DNA of 64,000 nt. Origin: Halomonas halodenitrificans DSM 735 (GTDB lineage Bacteria > Pseudomonadota > Gammaproteobacteria > Pseudomonadales > Halomonadaceae). A model generated the notes under the pieces. The model ran no database searches. It was not told where the DNA came from and was given only the letters and a program-made list of their open reading frames with translations. The translations under genes and the position numbers were made by a program. This document shows, in pieces, positions 32,226-42,667 of this stretch (position 1 is its first letter; the number at the start of each line of letters is the position of its first letter). The DNA lies in the NCBI RefSeq assembly GCF_000620045.1, contig NZ_JHVH01000001.1, positions 186,001-250,000 of the forward strand, read 5' to 3'.

Positions 32226-32987
32226 TCAGCCTCTATCTATCAGCGTACCTTCCTCGCCGCCCACCACCAGATTGAGCAGGGCGCCGGGCTTGTTCATGTT
32301 GAAGACGCGTACCGGCATGTCATGGTCCCGCACCAGGCAGATGGCGGTCAAATCCATGACGCCCAGCTTCTGGTCCAGCGCGTCGTCATAGCTGAGCTGG
32401 TCATACTTGACCGCGTCCGAATGCTTGACCGGGTCCTTGTCATATACCCCATCCACCTTGGTGGCCTTGACCACCACATCGGAATCGATCTCGATGCCGC
32501 GCAGGCAGGCCGCGGAGTCGGTGGTAAAGAAGGGATTTCCCGTGCCCGCGGAGAACAGCACCACATCACCGGAGGTCAGGTAACGAATCGCGGTACGACG
32601 ATCATAGTGCTCCACCACGCCGCTCATGGGAATCGCCGACATGACCCGCGAACGAATATTGGAGCGCTCCAGGGCATCGCGCATGGCCAGGGCATTCATC
32701 ACCGTGGCCAACATGCCCATATGATCACCGGTCACCCGCTCCATGCCGGCCTCGTGCAGGGCGGCTCCCCGGAACAGGTTACCGCCACCGACCACGATCC
32801 CCACCTGTACACCGATACCCACCAGCTGCCCGATCTCCAGCGCCATGCGATCGAGCACCTTGGGGTCAATGCCGAACTCGGCGTCCCCGGTCAGTGCCTC
32901 GCCGGACAGCTTGAGCAGGATACGCTTGTACTTCGATTTCTGAGAGCGTGGTTTGGCGGGCGGTTCAAGGTGCTCGGCGTGGGACAT
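32226..32987 (-). CDS. pyrH: Uridylate kinase
   Basis: 253 residues of the amino-acid-kinase fold: [28 protein letters not shown] and [15 protein letters not shown]. It phosphorylates UMP to UDP. An N-terminal tail of about 20 residues ([20 protein letters not shown]) is longer than in E. coli. Belongs to the rpsB-tsf-pyrH-frr order. Confidence 0.98.
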   Translation of the reverse strand: MSHAEHLEPPAKPRSQKSKYKRILLKLSGEALTGDAEFGIDPKVLDRMALEIGQLVGIGVQVGIVVGGGNLFRGAALHEAGMERVTGDHMGMLATVMNALAMRDALERSNIRSRVMSAIPMSGVVEHYDRRTAIRYLTSGDVVLFSAGTGNPFFTTDSAACLRGIEIDSDVVVKATKVDGVYDKDPVKHSDAVKYDQLSYDDALDQKLGVMDLTAICLVRDHDMPVRVFNMNKPGALLNLVVGGEEGTLIDRG

Positions 32988-33051
32988 GGAAACATCTCCT
33001 GGGCATCTTCGGTAGCATGACGGGGCGGCCAGATCGGCCGGCCGGATACGC

Positions 33052-33079
33052 GATGGCGTGCGCTTGCGCGCACGCCATC
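33052..33079 (-). terminator. Hairpin between tsf and pyrH
   Basis: A perfect 12-bp stem (GATGGCGTGCGC and GCGCACGCCATC) with a 4-nt loop just after the tsf stop. No U-tract follows, so partial termination or an RNA processing/stability element is more likely than a full stop. Confidence 0.5.
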
Positions 33080-33100
33080 AACTTAACGGAACTTCTGACC

Positions 33101-33970
33101 TTAGCTACGCTTGGCCTGTTCCATCACTTCCTGGGCAAAGTCGACCTCTTCCTTCTCGATGCCCTCACCGACTTCGAAGCGGGTGAAGCCAATCACTTCG
33201 CCGCCGGCCGCCTTGACGAACTCGGCCACGGACTGATCCGGGTTCTTGACGAAGGGCTGTTCGGTCAGGCTGTTCTCGGCCAGGTACTTCTTGAGACGAC
33301 CCTGGACCATCTTCTCGGCGATCTGCTCGGGCTTGCCGGCCATATCGGGCTGCGCCAGGATGACGGCCTTCTCGGCGTCCAGCTGCTCCTGAGGCATGTC
33401 CTCGGGGCGGGCCACGGCCGGATTGATGGCGGCGACGTGCATGGCGACATCCTTGGCCACCTCGGCATTGCCACCCTTGATCTCGGTGAGCACACCGATA
33501 CGCCCGCCGTGGACATACGCGCCGACCAGGCTGTCCGCACCGGCTTCGATCACCACACTGCGACGCACGTCGACATTTTCGCCGATCTTCTGCACCAGCT
33601 GCTCGCGAACGGTTTCCAGCTCACCGGCCATCACGGCGGCCACGTCCTCGCTCTTGGCGGCGAAGAACGCATCGGCGATCTTGGCGGCGAAGGCCGTGAA
33701 GTTATCGTCACGGGCGACGAAATCGGTTTCGGAGTTGATCTCGACCATCACGCCATAGCCGCCATCATCGGCCACGCGGGTCACCACAACGCCTTCGGCG
33801 GCGGTGCGGTCGGCCTTCTTGGCGGCCTTGAGGCCGGAGTTCTTGCGCAGATTGTCGATGGCCTGCTCGATGTCACCGCCAGTCTCGGTGAGGGCCTTCT
33901 TGCACTCCATCATGCCGAGCCCGGTACGCTCGCGCAGTTCCTTGACCTGGGAGGCGCTGATAGCTGCCAT
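33101..33970 (-). CDS. tsf: Translation elongation factor Ts
   Basis: 289 residues from ATG 33970 ([17 protein letters not shown]), with GAGG 8 nt upstream. Conserved [18 protein letters not shown] and the [10 protein letters not shown] segment that contacts EF-Tu. It is the nucleotide-exchange factor of EF-Tu. Lies between rpsB and pyrH. Confidence 0.98.
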   Translation of the reverse strand: MAAISASQVKELRERTGLGMMECKKALTETGGDIEQAIDNLRKNSGLKAAKKADRTAAEGVVVTRVADDGGYGVMVEINSETDFVARDDNFTAFAAKIADAFFAAKSEDVAAVMAGELETVREQLVQKIGENVDVRRSVVIEAGADSLVGAYVHGGRIGVLTEIKGGNAEVAKDVAMHVAAINPAVARPEDMPQEQLDAEKAVILAQPDMAGKPEQIAEKMVQGRLKKYLAENSLTEQPFVKNPDQSVAEFVKAAGGEVIGFTRFEVGEGIEKEEVDFAQEVMEQAKRS

Positions 33971-34044
33971 GGGTGTCACCTCTGAATCTTTCGGGAAGTG
34001 GACCGGACTCTCCTCTCTGGAGACTCCGGAAAATAGGGAGAAGA

Positions 34045-34064
34045 AAGGGGGCCGTGGCCCCCTT
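34045..34064 (-). terminator. Attenuator-like hairpin between rpsB and tsf
   Basis: AAGGGGGCC and GGCCCCCTT fold into a tight stem. On the - strand it is followed by TCTTCTCCC, a pyrimidine-rich tract, so it may terminate part of the rpsB transcripts before tsf. Confidence 0.55.
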
Positions 34065-34133
34065 GTCGTCCCACCGACATCGATGTCAGCCGCATGGCTG
34101 ACCGAGTACAGCCGCCGGCGGGACGGGCCGCGA

Positions 34134-34883
34134 TCACTCGGCGGCGCTATCGCTTTCCTGGGCAGTGGCCTCTTCGCTCACCTCGACGAACTCGTCGGGA
34201 CGACCTTCCTTGGCACGCGCGCAGGCATCGGCGACGGACTTGACGTAGATCTGAATGGCGCGGATGGAGTCATCGTTGCCGGGGATCACATAATCGACAC
34301 CATCCGGGTTGGAGTTGGTGTCTACCACGCCGATGACCGGGATGCCCAGCTTGTTTGCCTCGTTGATGGCGATGCGCTCATGGTCGACATCGATCACGAA
34401 CAGGGCGTCGGGCAGACCACCCATCTCCTTGATACCACCCACGGAGCGCTCGAGCTTGTCCTGCTCGCGGGTCGCCATCAGCACTTCCTTCTTGGTCAGC
34501 TTCTCGAAGGTGCCATCCTCGTGCATGGCCTCGAGATCACGCAGACGCTTGATGGAAACGCGAATGGTCTTGTAGTTGGTCAGCATGCCGCCGAGCCAAC
34601 GATGGTTGACGAACGGCTGGCCGGCACGGCTGGCCTCTTCCTTGATGATCTTGCTGGCGCTGCGCTTGGTGCCAACGAACAGGATCTTGTTGTTGGCCGC
34701 CGCCATCTTCTCGACCACATCGATGGCCTCGTTGAGGGCCGGCAGGGTGTGCTCGAGGTTGATGATGTGGATCTTGTTGCGGGCGCCGAAGATGAACTTG
34801 CTCATCTTCGGGTTCCAGTACTTGGTCTGGTGACCGAAGTGGGCACCTGCCTTGAGCAGGTCACGCATATTGACGTGTGCCAT
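34134..34883 (-). CDS. rpsB: 30S ribosomal protein S2
   Basis: 249 residues from ATG 34883 ([20 protein letters not shown]). S2 signatures: [25 protein letters not shown] and [27 protein letters not shown]. The upstream in-frame extension to 34967 is leader. An acidic tail ([15 protein letters not shown]) ends the protein. It is divergent from map, the classical arrangement. Confidence 0.98.
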   Translation of the reverse strand: MAHVNMRDLLKAGAHFGHQTKYWNPKMSKFIFGARNKIHIINLEHTLPALNEAIDVVEKMAAANNKILFVGTKRSASKIIKEEASRAGQPFVNHRWLGGMLTNYKTIRVSIKRLRDLEAMHEDGTFEKLTKKEVLMATREQDKLERSVGGIKEMGGLPDALFVIDVDHERIAINEANKLGIPVIGVVDTNSNPDGVDYVIPGNDDSIRAIQIYVKSVADACARAKEGRPDEFVEVSEEATAQESDSAAE

Positions 34884-35202
34884 GGATGACTCCTGAAATA
34901 TCGGGTTAGGCCTCCATGCACCCCATGGATCCGACCGCCGCATCTCCATCCGAAGACGCCGCAGCACCCGGGACCATGTGCCGGTGCATGTGTGTTTTCA
35001 AGGCGTTATGCTGATTTACGCCTTCGCTACCGCGGTCAACCGACACGACAACGCAACCGGAGGATCGCAGGAAGTCGCTGCCGTAAGGCTAGGCGATTGC
35101 AGGAAGGCGCGCAGCTTTATACCATGGAATGGTGCCGAGATGAAGCTGTCCACGCGTCCTGGCTCCTGTACATAGACGCCCCACCCCAGAATTCGAGACC
35201 CC
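34884..35202. other. 319-bp region between divergent rpsB and map
   Basis: Holds the rpsB leader and both promoters; no gene seen. The rpsB transcript from the candidate promoter at 35116-35144 would have a leader of about 220 nt, as expected for S2 autoregulation, though I could not confirm the conserved rpsB leader fold by eye. For map on +, TTGCAG (35097-35102) with TATACC (35118-35123) is a weak candidate at 15-nt spacing. Confidence 0.45.
35116..35144 (-). promoter_or_regulatory. Candidate sigma70 promoter for rpsB-tsf
   Basis: On the - strand, TTCATC (35144-35139), a 17-nt spacer and TATAAA (35121-35116), about 230 bp upstream of rpsB. Confidence 0.5.
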
Positions 35203-35994
35203 ATGAACGTACCCATCAAGACGCCCGACGAAATCGAAAAGATGCGTGAGGCGGGTCGTCAGGCCGCCCGCGTGATCGAGATGATCACCCCCCACGTCAA
35301 GGCCGGCATCTCCACCGGCGAGATCGACCGCCTGTGCCACGACTTTATCGTCAACGAGCTGGGCTCCACCCCTGCCCCGCTTAACTACCATGGTTTCCCC
35401 AAGTCGGTCTGCACCTCGATCAACCATGTGGTGTGTCACGGCATCCCCGACGAGGCCAAGCGGCTCAAGAACGGCGACACCATGAACCTGGACATCACCG
35501 TCAAGACTGCCGACGGCTACCACGGCGATTCCAGCGTGATGTTCGTGATCGGCGAGACCATCCAGGGGGAGCGCCTGTGCCGCATTACCCAGGAGTGCCT
35601 CTACAAGAGCATGGCGCTGATGCGCCCGGGTGTGCGTCTCTCGGCGCTTGCTCGCGCCATTCAGCAGCACGCCGAGGCCAACGGCTACTCGGTGGTACGC
35701 GACTTCTGCGGCCATGGCATCGGCGCCAGCTTCCATGAAGACCCCCAGGTCCTGCACTATGATGGCTATGCCCCCGAGGCCGATATCGAGCTCGCCCCCG
35801 GCATGTGCCTGACCGTCGAACCGATGATCAACGTCGGCGGCTACCGCACCAAGGTGCTACGCGATGGCTGGACCGCCGTGACCCGCGACCGCAGTCTTTC
35901 CGCTCAGTGGGAACATACCCTGCTGGTCACCGAGACCGGCATCGAGGTACTGACCGCACGTAGCGACGAAGACCTCTCCTTCCTCGAGCCCTGA
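35203..35994 (+). CDS. map: Methionine aminopeptidase, type I
   Basis: 263 residues. The pita-bread fold with metal ligands in NLDITVKTADGYHGDSS (two Asp), the His of FCGHGIGASFHEDPQ, the Glu of MCLTVEPMINVG and the final Glu in SAQWEHTLLVTETG. It removes the initiator methionine from new proteins. glnD follows after 4 bp, so the two are co-transcribed. Confidence 0.98.
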   Translation: MNVPIKTPDEIEKMREAGRQAARVIEMITPHVKAGISTGEIDRLCHDFIVNELGSTPAPLNYHGFPKSVCTSINHVVCHGIPDEAKRLKNGDTMNLDITVKTADGYHGDSSVMFVIGETIQGERLCRITQECLYKSMALMRPGVRLSALARAIQQHAEANGYSVVRDFCGHGIGASFHEDPQVLHYDGYAPEADIELAPGMCLTVEPMINVGGYRTKVLRDGWTAVTRDRSLSAQWEHTLLVTETGIEVLTARSDEDLSFLEP

Positions 35995-35998
35995 GCCA

Positions 35999-38680
35999 AT
36001 GCTGCTCCACCACTACCGCTTCGTGCCGGACGAGACCCTGTTTGACGTCGAGAGGTTCCGGGCGGAGCTCTCCGGCAACCGCTCGTTGATCGCCCCCTTC
36101 AAGGCGGCCCTCGGCGAGATCCAGGCGCGACTCGATGCGCGCCTGCGAGCCGGCGCCGATATCCGCGACCTGGTCCATGGCCGCGCCTGGTGCCTGGACC
36201 GGCTGCTTGCCGTGGCCTGGGAGCACCATTCCTGGCCCGATGACGGCGTGGCCCTGCTCGCCGTGGGCGGCTACGGCCGCGGCGAACTGCACCCGTGCTC
36301 CGACGTCGACCTGTTGCTGCTGCTCGAACACGACGATGATGCGCCCTATCGCGAACCATTGACGGCCTTTATCACCTTCCTGTGGGATATCGGCCTGGAG
36401 ATCGGCCACAGTGTTCGCTCGCTTGCCGACTGCGAGCGCGAGGCCGAGGCCGACCTCACCGTTATCACCAACCTGCTCGAGAGCCGCACCGTCGCCGGCC
36501 CGGAACGATTACGCAAGGCGATGAAGGCACGCCTGGCCGCCGAGCGCATGTGGCCGGCGAAGCGCTTCTTCGAGGCCAAGTGGCAGGAGCAGATCAACCG
36601 CCACTACCGGCACAACAACTCCGAGTATCACCTGGAACCCAACATCAAGAGCGCGCCGGGTGGGCTGCGTGACATTCAGATGATCGGCTGGGTGGCGAAG
36701 CGCCACTTCGGTAGCGAACGCTACGAGGATCTGGTCGCCACCGGCTTCATGAACGATGCGGAGCTACGCATCCTCAGCCAGGGTCAGGCCTTCCTGTGGC
36801 AGGTACGCTATGCCTTGCACATGCTCGCCGGCCGCGCCGAGGACCGCCTGTTGTTCGATCATCAGCGCACCATCGCCGAGCTGTTTGGCTTTCGCGACAC
36901 GCCTGAACGCCTCGCCGTCGAGCAGTTCATGAATCGTTACTACCGCCATGTAACGGCACTGGCCGGCCTCAACGACATGCTGCTGCAGCATTTCGACGAG
37001 GCGATCATCCACGCCGGTGAAGTGCTGCCGGTCGAACCGCTCAATGAACGCTTCGAGATCAAGGACGGCTTTATCCAGGCCCGGTCACGCACCGTGTTCC
37101 GCGATCAACCCTCGGCACTGCTCGAGCTCTTCCTGCTGATGGCCGAGCATCCCGAGATCGAAGGCGTGCGCGCCGACACCATCCGCCAGATCCGCGATCA
37201 TCGCCACCTGATCGATGACCTCTATCGCGACGACGTGCGCCATCAGAGCCTGTTCCTCGAGCTGTTGCGCTCCGGCGGCAACGTGGCGCGCCAGCTACGG
37301 CGCATGAACCGTTACGGGGTACTGGGCAAGTACCTGCCGGAATTCGGCCGCGCCATCGGCCTGATGCAGCACGACCTCTTCCATATCTACACCGTGGACG
37401 CCCACACCCTGCACCTGCTGAAGTTCATCCATGGCTTTCGCAAGCCCGAGGCCCGGGAGGCCTTCCCGGTGGCCGCCAATGTCATCCACCAGCTGCCCAA
37501 GCTGGAGCTGCTGTGGATCGCCGGGCTCTACCATGATATCGGCAAGGGGCGCGGCGGTGACCACTCCCTCCTCGGCGCCCGGGACGTGGAGGCCTTCGCC
37601 GAACGCCATGGCCTCTCACCCCGTGATACTCGCCTGGTCAGTTGGCTGGTGGAACAGCATCTGACCATGTCGATGGTGGCCCAGAAACGCGATATCACCG
37701 ACCCCGACGTGATCGCCGACTTCGCCCGTCTGGTGGGTGACGAGACGCGCCTCGATTATCTCTACGTGCTCACGGTGGCCGATATCAACGCCACCAACGC
37801 CACCCTGTGGAACGGCTGGCGCGCCTCGCTGCTGCGCCAGCTTCACGCCGAGACCAAACGCGCCCTGCGCCGCGGCCTGGAGAACCCGCTGGAGCGCAAC
37901 GACTGGGTCAACGAAACCCGCGACGAGGCGCTCTCGCTGCTCGCCGCGACAGGGGCCGACATGGCGCGCGTGCAGCGGCTATGGGAGTCACTGGGCGAGG
38001 CGTATTTCCTGCAGTACGCCCCCAGCGAGATCGCCTGGCAGACCCGAGGCATCCTCGGCCACGAGGAGAGCCCGCTGCCCTTGATCCTGCTCAGTGCCCC
38101 GGCCGAGGGAATGGTCGAAGGCGGCACCAAGGTATTTATCCACACCCGCTCGGTGGATGACCTCTTCGCTGCCACCGCCGCCGCCCTCGATCAGCTGGGT
38201 CTCTCCATCCACGACGCCCGCATCGCCACCTCCAGCAACGACTGGACGCTGAACACCTTTATCGTGCTCGATGATCAGGGGCGCCCCATTCGCGACCCCG
38301 TCCGCCTGGAAGAGATCCGCGCTCATCTGGTCGAGGAGCTCGACGACCCCGACGACTACCCGCAGATCGTGACCCGTCACACCCCGCGTCAGCTGAGACA
38401 CTTCAAGGTCCCCACCGAGGTCATCATCGAGCAGGACCCGGCCAACGAGCGCACCCTGCTGGAGCTGATCGCCCCGGACCGCCCCGGCCTGCTGGCCCGG
38501 GTCGGACGTATCTTCATGGAACAGGATATCGCCCTCTCCGCGGCCAAGATCGCCACCCTGGGCGAGAAGGTGGAGGACGTCTTCTTTATTACCGACAAGG
38601 CCGGCCGCCCCCTCACCGACCCCGGGCGCCAGGCACGGCTGCGCGAGCGCCTGGTGGAAGTGCTCGATGTCTCGGGCTAG
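35999..38680 (+). CDS. glnD: Bifunctional uridylyltransferase/uridylyl-removing enzyme GlnD
   Basis: 893 residues. N-terminal nucleotidyltransferase (VGGYGRGELHPCSDVDLLLL, about residues 90-110), a central HD hydrolase (LYHDIGKGRGGDHS, about residues 511-524) and two C-terminal ACT domains (about residues 700-780 and 815-893; LLELIAPDRPGLLARVG). It senses glutamine and modifies PII to set nitrogen assimilation. ATG 35999 follows the map stop closely and no better start is seen. Confidence 0.97.
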   Translation: MLLHHYRFVPDETLFDVERFRAELSGNRSLIAPFKAALGEIQARLDARLRAGADIRDLVHGRAWCLDRLLAVAWEHHSWPDDGVALLAVGGYGRGELHPCSDVDLLLLLEHDDDAPYREPLTAFITFLWDIGLEIGHSVRSLADCEREAEADLTVITNLLESRTVAGPERLRKAMKARLAAERMWPAKRFFEAKWQEQINRHYRHNNSEYHLEPNIKSAPGGLRDIQMIGWVAKRHFGSERYEDLVATGFMNDAELRILSQGQAFLWQVRYALHMLAGRAEDRLLFDHQRTIAELFGFRDTPERLAVEQFMNRYYRHVTALAGLNDMLLQHFDEAIIHAGEVLPVEPLNERFEIKDGFIQARSRTVFRDQPSALLELFLLMAEHPEIEGVRADTIRQIRDHRHLIDDLYRDDVRHQSLFLELLRSGGNVARQLRRMNRYGVLGKYLPEFGRAIGLMQHDLFHIYTVDAHTLHLLKFIHGFRKPEAREAFPVAANVIHQLPKLELLWIAGLYHDIGKGRGGDHSLLGARDVEAFAERHGLSPRDTRLVSWLVEQHLTMSMVAQKRDITDPDVIADFARLVGDETRLDYLYVLTVADINATNATLWNGWRASLLRQLHAETKRALRRGLENPLERNDWVNETRDEALSLLAATGADMARVQRLWESLGEAYFLQYAPSEIAWQTRGILGHEESPLPLILLSAPAEGMVEGGTKVFIHTRSVDDLFAATAAALDQLGLSIHDARIATSSNDWTLNTFIVLDDQGRPIRDPVRLEEIRAHLVEELDDPDDYPQIVTRHTPRQLRHFKVPTEVIIEQDPANERTLLELIAPDRPGLLARVGRIFMEQDIALSAAKIATLGEKVEDVFFITDKAGRPLTDPGRQARLRERLVEVLDVSG

Positions 38681-38747
38681 CCGCGAGACCGCAACAGCAG
38701 GACTATCACAACAGGAGGCGAGAGGCGCCGGGGCAACAGCCTCGCGT

Positions 38748-38776
38748 TTGAGGCCTTCTGCGGGCTTCCCTATAAT
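38748..38776 (+). promoter_or_regulatory. Strong candidate promoter for dapC-arsC-dapD-dapE
   Basis: TTGAGG (38748-38753), a 17-nt spacer and a perfect TATAAT (38771-38776), 80 bp before dapC. Confidence 0.65.
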
Positions 38777-38856
38777 CGAGCGTCTTGCGACTACGCCAAG
38801 ACACCCCATAACGATGACGCCCGCGGCCAAGGCCCAAGAGGCGCGCCTGGACACCC

Positions 38857-40083
38857 ATGAACCCCGATCTCGACGCCCTCAAGCCCTACCCCTTCGAGCG
38901 ACTCGCCGCTCTCAAGGCCGATGTGACGCCACCCGCCGGGCTCGCCCCCATCTCGCTGACCATCGGCGAGCCCCAGCATGCCCCCTATGCCGCGGCCCTC
39001 GAGGCGCTGCAGGCGCATCGGGCCGACTTCGCCCGTTACCCGGCCACCGCCGGCGACCCGGCGCTGCGCCAGGCCATCGCGGGCTGGGCCAGGCAACGCT
39101 TCCACCTGAGTGGCCTCGACGCCGACACCCAGGTGCTGCCGGTCAACGGCACCCGCGAGGCACTGTTCGCCTTCGTCCAGGCGGCGCTGGACCGCACGCG
39201 CCCGGCGAAGGTGGCCATGCCCAACCCCTTCTACCAGATCTACGAGGGGGCCACCCTGCTTGCCGGCGGCGAGCCCTACTACCTCGACTGCAGCGCCGAG
39301 AACGGCTTTCGTCCCGACGTCGATGCCGTGCCCGCGGATGTCTGGCGCCAGGTACAGATCGTCTTTCTCTGCTCGCCGGGCAATCCGACCGGGGCAGTGA
39401 CGCCGCTAGCCGAATTCCAGCGCCTGATCGAGCTCGCCGACGAGCATGACTTCCTGATCGCCTCGGACGAGTGCTACTCGGAGCTCTACCTGGACGAGGC
39501 CTCGCCGCCTCCCGGGCTGCTCGAGGCCTGTGCGGCCCTGGGCCGTCACGACTATCGCCGTTGCCTGGTATTCCATTCCCTCTCCAAGCGCTCCAACCTG
39601 CCGGGGCTGCGCTCGGGCTTCGTGGCCGGCGACGCCGGGGTGATCGCCTCCTTCAGGCGCTACCGCACCTACCACGGCTGCGCCATGGCGCTTCCGGTGC
39701 AACACGCATCGATTGCCGCCTGGAGCGACGAGGCGCATGTGCGCGCCAACCGCGACGCCTACCGCGAGAAGTTCGACGCCGTGACCCGAATACTCGCCCC
39801 GGTGATGGCATTTCCAACTCCCGAGGCAAGCTTTTATCTGTGGCCGGCGGTGCCCGGCGGCGACGACGTGGGCTTTACGCGGGAACTGCTGCGTCATGCT
39901 AACGTCGGCGTACTCCCCGGTTCCTATATGGGTCGTCCCGCTGCCGACGACGGGATGGGCCGTGCCGGCACCAATGGCGCCAACCCCGGCAGCGGCCGCC
40001 TGCGCCTGGCACTGGTTGCCGAGCCCCGGGCCACCGCCGAGGCGGCACGCCGCCTTCGCGACTTCATTGAGAGGAGGCTGTGA
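38857..40083 (+). CDS. dapC: Succinyldiaminopimelate transaminase
   Basis: 408 residues, fold-type I PLP aminotransferase. MNPDLDALKPYPFERLAAL is the typical DapC opening; LCSPGNPTGAV and HSLSKRSNLPGLRSGF carry PLP contacts and the Schiff-base lysine. It makes N-succinyl-diaminopimelate in lysine and peptidoglycan synthesis. It heads a run with the ArsC-like gene, dapD and dapE, which supports the substrate assignment. Confidence 0.95.
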   Translation: MNPDLDALKPYPFERLAALKADVTPPAGLAPISLTIGEPQHAPYAAALEALQAHRADFARYPATAGDPALRQAIAGWARQRFHLSGLDADTQVLPVNGTREALFAFVQAALDRTRPAKVAMPNPFYQIYEGATLLAGGEPYYLDCSAENGFRPDVDAVPADVWRQVQIVFLCSPGNPTGAVTPLAEFQRLIELADEHDFLIASDECYSELYLDEASPPPGLLEACAALGRHDYRRCLVFHSLSKRSNLPGLRSGFVAGDAGVIASFRRYRTYHGCAMALPVQHASIAAWSDEAHVRANRDAYREKFDAVTRILAPVMAFPTPEASFYLWPAVPGGDDVGFTRELLRHANVGVLPGSYMGRPAADDGMGRAGTNGANPGSGRLRLALVAEPRATAEAARRLRDFIERRL

Positions 40084-40427
40084 TGTTTACCCTGTACGGC
40101 ATCAAGAACTGCGACACCTGCCGCCGAGCGCGCAAGGCAATGGATAACTCCGGCGTTCCCTACCAGTTCCACGACCTGCGCGAGGATGGCCTCTCCGCAC
40201 CGCTGCTCGAGCATATCCTCGACAAGGTGCCGGTCCTGACGGCACTCAACAAGCGCAGCACCACCTGGCGCAACCTGTCCGACGAAGAGAAGCAGGCGGT
40301 GGATGCCAACAGCGCCCGCGAGCTGCTGCTCGCCCACCCCACCCTGCTCAAGCGACCCCTGCTGGATACCGGGAACGATATCCGCGTGGGCTACCGCGAC
40401 GGCGACTACGACGACCTTCAGGGCTAA
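40083..40427 (+). CDS. ArsC/Spx family thioredoxin-fold protein (YffB-like)
   Basis: 114 residues from ATG 40083 overlapping the dapC stop, with GGAGG 6 nt before it. Thioredoxin-like fold with CDTC near residue 10 (YGIKNCDTCRRARKAM), then TTWRNLSDEE and KRPLLDTG. The family is ArsC-like, but the YffB branch is not known to reduce arsenate and is regularly found next to dapE in Gammaproteobacteria. Function unknown; glutathione-linked thiol chemistry is plausible. Confidence 0.88.
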   Translation: MFTLYGIKNCDTCRRARKAMDNSGVPYQFHDLREDGLSAPLLEHILDKVPVLTALNKRSTTWRNLSDEEKQAVDANSARELLLAHPTLLKRPLLDTGNDIRVGYRDGDYDDLQG

Positions 40428-40475
40428 GCGCCCCTCTCACTGACCCCATCACTCGATTCAACAAGGACTCGCGAC

Positions 40476-41501
40476 ATGCTGAGCTTTGCACTCGGAACCG
40501 GCACCCAGAACACCCAGGGCGACTGGCTGGAGATCTACTATCCGGCGCCGCTGCTCGACCCCGATGACGGCCTGATCGAGGCGGTCAAGCAGATACTGGA
40601 CGTACCGGAGGGTAACGCCGCGGTCAGCTTCCTGCCCGAACAATGCGGCGAGCTGGCCGGCGCCCTCAAGGCCGCCGGCCACACCGAGCAGGCCCAGCTG
40701 GCCGAGGCCTTCGCCGCGGCCACGCGCCCGCTGGTCGCGATGTTTATCGCCGAGGACCTGCCCCCGCAGGGCGCCCCGGAGGTCTACCTCAAGCTGCATT
40801 TGCTATCCCATCGTCTGGTCAAGCCCCACGGCCTCGACCTTACCGGCATGTTCGGCCTGTTGCGCAACATCGCCTGGACCAACGAGGGCGCCATCGACGT
40901 CCAGGAACTGCCTGCACGCCGTCTCAAGGCGCGCCTGGAAGGCCGCCACCTCTCCGTGGACTGTGTCGACAAGTTCCCCAGGATGACCGACTACGTGGTT
41001 CCCGGCGGCGTGCGCATCGGCGATACCGCCCGGGTGCGCCTGGGCGCCTACCTGGGCGAAGGCTCCACCGTGATGCACGAGGGCTTCGTCAACTTCAACG
41101 CCGGTACCGAGGGGCCCGGCATGATCGAGGGTCGAATCTCGGCCGGGGTAATGGTCGGCAAGGGCTCCGATCTCGGCGGCGGCTGCTCCACCATGGGCAC
41201 CCTGTCCGGGGGTGGCAATATCGTGATCAAGGTCGGCGAAGGCTGCCTGATCGGTGCCAATGCCGGTATTGGCATTCCCCTGGGCGACCGTTGCACCGTG
41301 GAAGCGGGCCTCTACATCACCGCCGGCGCCAAGGTCACCCTGCTCGATGCCCAGGGCCAGGAAGCCGGCACCGTGGCCGCCCGCGAGCTTGCCAACCAGG
41401 ACGACCTGCTGCTGCGCCGCAACTCCCGAAACGGCCGCATCGAGTGCCTGACCAACAAGAGCGCCATCGCGCTCAATGAGGCACTGCATGCCCACAACTG
41501 A
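40476..41501 (+). CDS. dapD: 2,3,4,5-tetrahydropyridine-2,6-dicarboxylate N-succinyltransferase
   Basis: 341 residues, the long DapD form found in Pseudomonas (E. coli DapD is 274). An N-terminal domain of about 170 residues precedes hexapeptide repeats ([38 protein letters not shown]). It succinylates tetrahydrodipicolinate in the lysine/diaminopimelate branch. Its end overlaps the start of dapE. Confidence 0.96.
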   Translation: MLSFALGTGTQNTQGDWLEIYYPAPLLDPDDGLIEAVKQILDVPEGNAAVSFLPEQCGELAGALKAAGHTEQAQLAEAFAAATRPLVAMFIAEDLPPQGAPEVYLKLHLLSHRLVKPHGLDLTGMFGLLRNIAWTNEGAIDVQELPARRLKARLEGRHLSVDCVDKFPRMTDYVVPGGVRIGDTARVRLGAYLGEGSTVMHEGFVNFNAGTEGPGMIEGRISAGVMVGKGSDLGGGCSTMGTLSGGGNIVIKVGEGCLIGANAGIGIPLGDRCTVEAGLYITAGAKVTLLDAQGQEAGTVAARELANQDDLLLRRNSRNGRIECLTNKSAIALNEALHAHN

Positions 41502-42660
41502 TCCTGCCGGCCTCTCGTCCACCCTGAGACTCGCCTTCGACCTGCTGGCGCGGCCCTCGGTGACGCCGGACGACCTGGGATGTCAGGAGTTGATGATCGA
41601 GCGCCTTGTGGCGCTCGGCTTTCATGTCGAACGCCTGCCGTACGGCGATGTCGAGAATTTCTGGGCCACCCGCGGCCACCAGGGGCCGCTGCTGGCCTTC
41701 GCCGGTCACACCGACGTGGTCCCCAGTGGCCCCCATACGCAATGGGACTTCCCGCCCTTCGCGCCATGCCTCGACGACGACGGCATGCTGCGTGGGCGCG
41801 GTGCCGCCGACATGAAGGGCAGCCTGGCGGCCATGATCACCGCGGTTGAACGCTTTATCGCCGACCACCCCGACCACCACGGCCGGCTGGGGTTCTTGAT
41901 CACCTCCGACGAGGAAGGCCCCGCGATGGACGGCACTCGCGCCGTCGTGGAGCATCTGCGCGAGCACCACGAACGCCTCGACTACTGTATCGTCGGCGAG
42001 CCCTCCTCCACCGCCCGCCTGGGCGACGTGGTCAAGAACGGACGGCGCGGCTCGCTGGGCGGCGTGTTGCATATCAAGGGAATCCAGGGACACGTGGCCT
42101 ACCCCCACCTGGCACGCAACCCCATCCACCAGGCAATGCCCGCCCTGGATGCGCTGACTCGGGAGCACTGGGACGCCGGCAACGATTTCTTTCCCGCTAC
42201 CAGCTTCCAGGTCTCCAACCTTCGCTCGGGCACCGGCGCCACCAACGTCATTCCCGGCGAGGTGGAAGTGGTCTTCAACTTCCGTTTCTCCACCGAGGTC
42301 ACCCACGAGCAGCTCAAGGACCGTACCGAGGCCATCCTGGAGGCGCACGGCCTGGATTATGAGCTGGACTGGACCCTCAACGGCGAGCCCTTCCTCACCG
42401 CCGAGGGGGAGCTCGTGGAGGCCTGCATGCGCGGCGTCGAAGAAGTCACCGGCCAGCCCCCCGAGCTCAGCACCAGCGGTGGCACCTCGGATGGCCGCTT
42501 TATTGCCACCCTGGGGAGTCAGGTAGTGGAGCTGGGCCCCCTCAACGCCACTATCCACCAGATCAACGAGCGGGTACGCGCCGCCGACCTGGACGAGCTG
42601 AGCCGCACCTATGAGGCCATCATGAAGCACCTTTTCATCAACGGCAGTGCCAGACCCTGA
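41488..42660 (+). CDS. dapE: Succinyl-diaminopimelate desuccinylase
   Basis: 390 residues from ATG 41488 inside the end of dapD, with GAGG 7 nt before it. M20 zinc peptidase: metal His/Asp in [26 protein letters not shown], and the Glu pair in [11 protein letters not shown]; the dimerisation domain follows from about residue 180. It releases LL-diaminopimelate. The longer start at 41476 adds only MRHC. Confidence 0.96.
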   Translation: MPTTDPAGLSSTLRLAFDLLARPSVTPDDLGCQELMIERLVALGFHVERLPYGDVENFWATRGHQGPLLAFAGHTDVVPSGPHTQWDFPPFAPCLDDDGMLRGRGAADMKGSLAAMITAVERFIADHPDHHGRLGFLITSDEEGPAMDGTRAVVEHLREHHERLDYCIVGEPSSTARLGDVVKNGRRGSLGGVLHIKGIQGHVAYPHLARNPIHQAMPALDALTREHWDAGNDFFPATSFQVSNLRSGTGATNVIPGEVEVVFNFRFSTEVTHEQLKDRTEAILEAHGLDYELDWTLNGEPFLTAEGELVEACMRGVEEVTGQPPELSTSGGTSDGRFIATLGSQVVELGPLNATIHQINERVRAADLDELSRTYEAIMKHLFINGSARP

Positions 42661-42667
42661 GGCTTGC

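Noticed and set aside
40083..40427. Arsenate reductase function for the ArsC-like gene
   Set aside because: Its position between dapC and dapD and the YffB-type sequence argue against an arsenic role; no ars genes are near.
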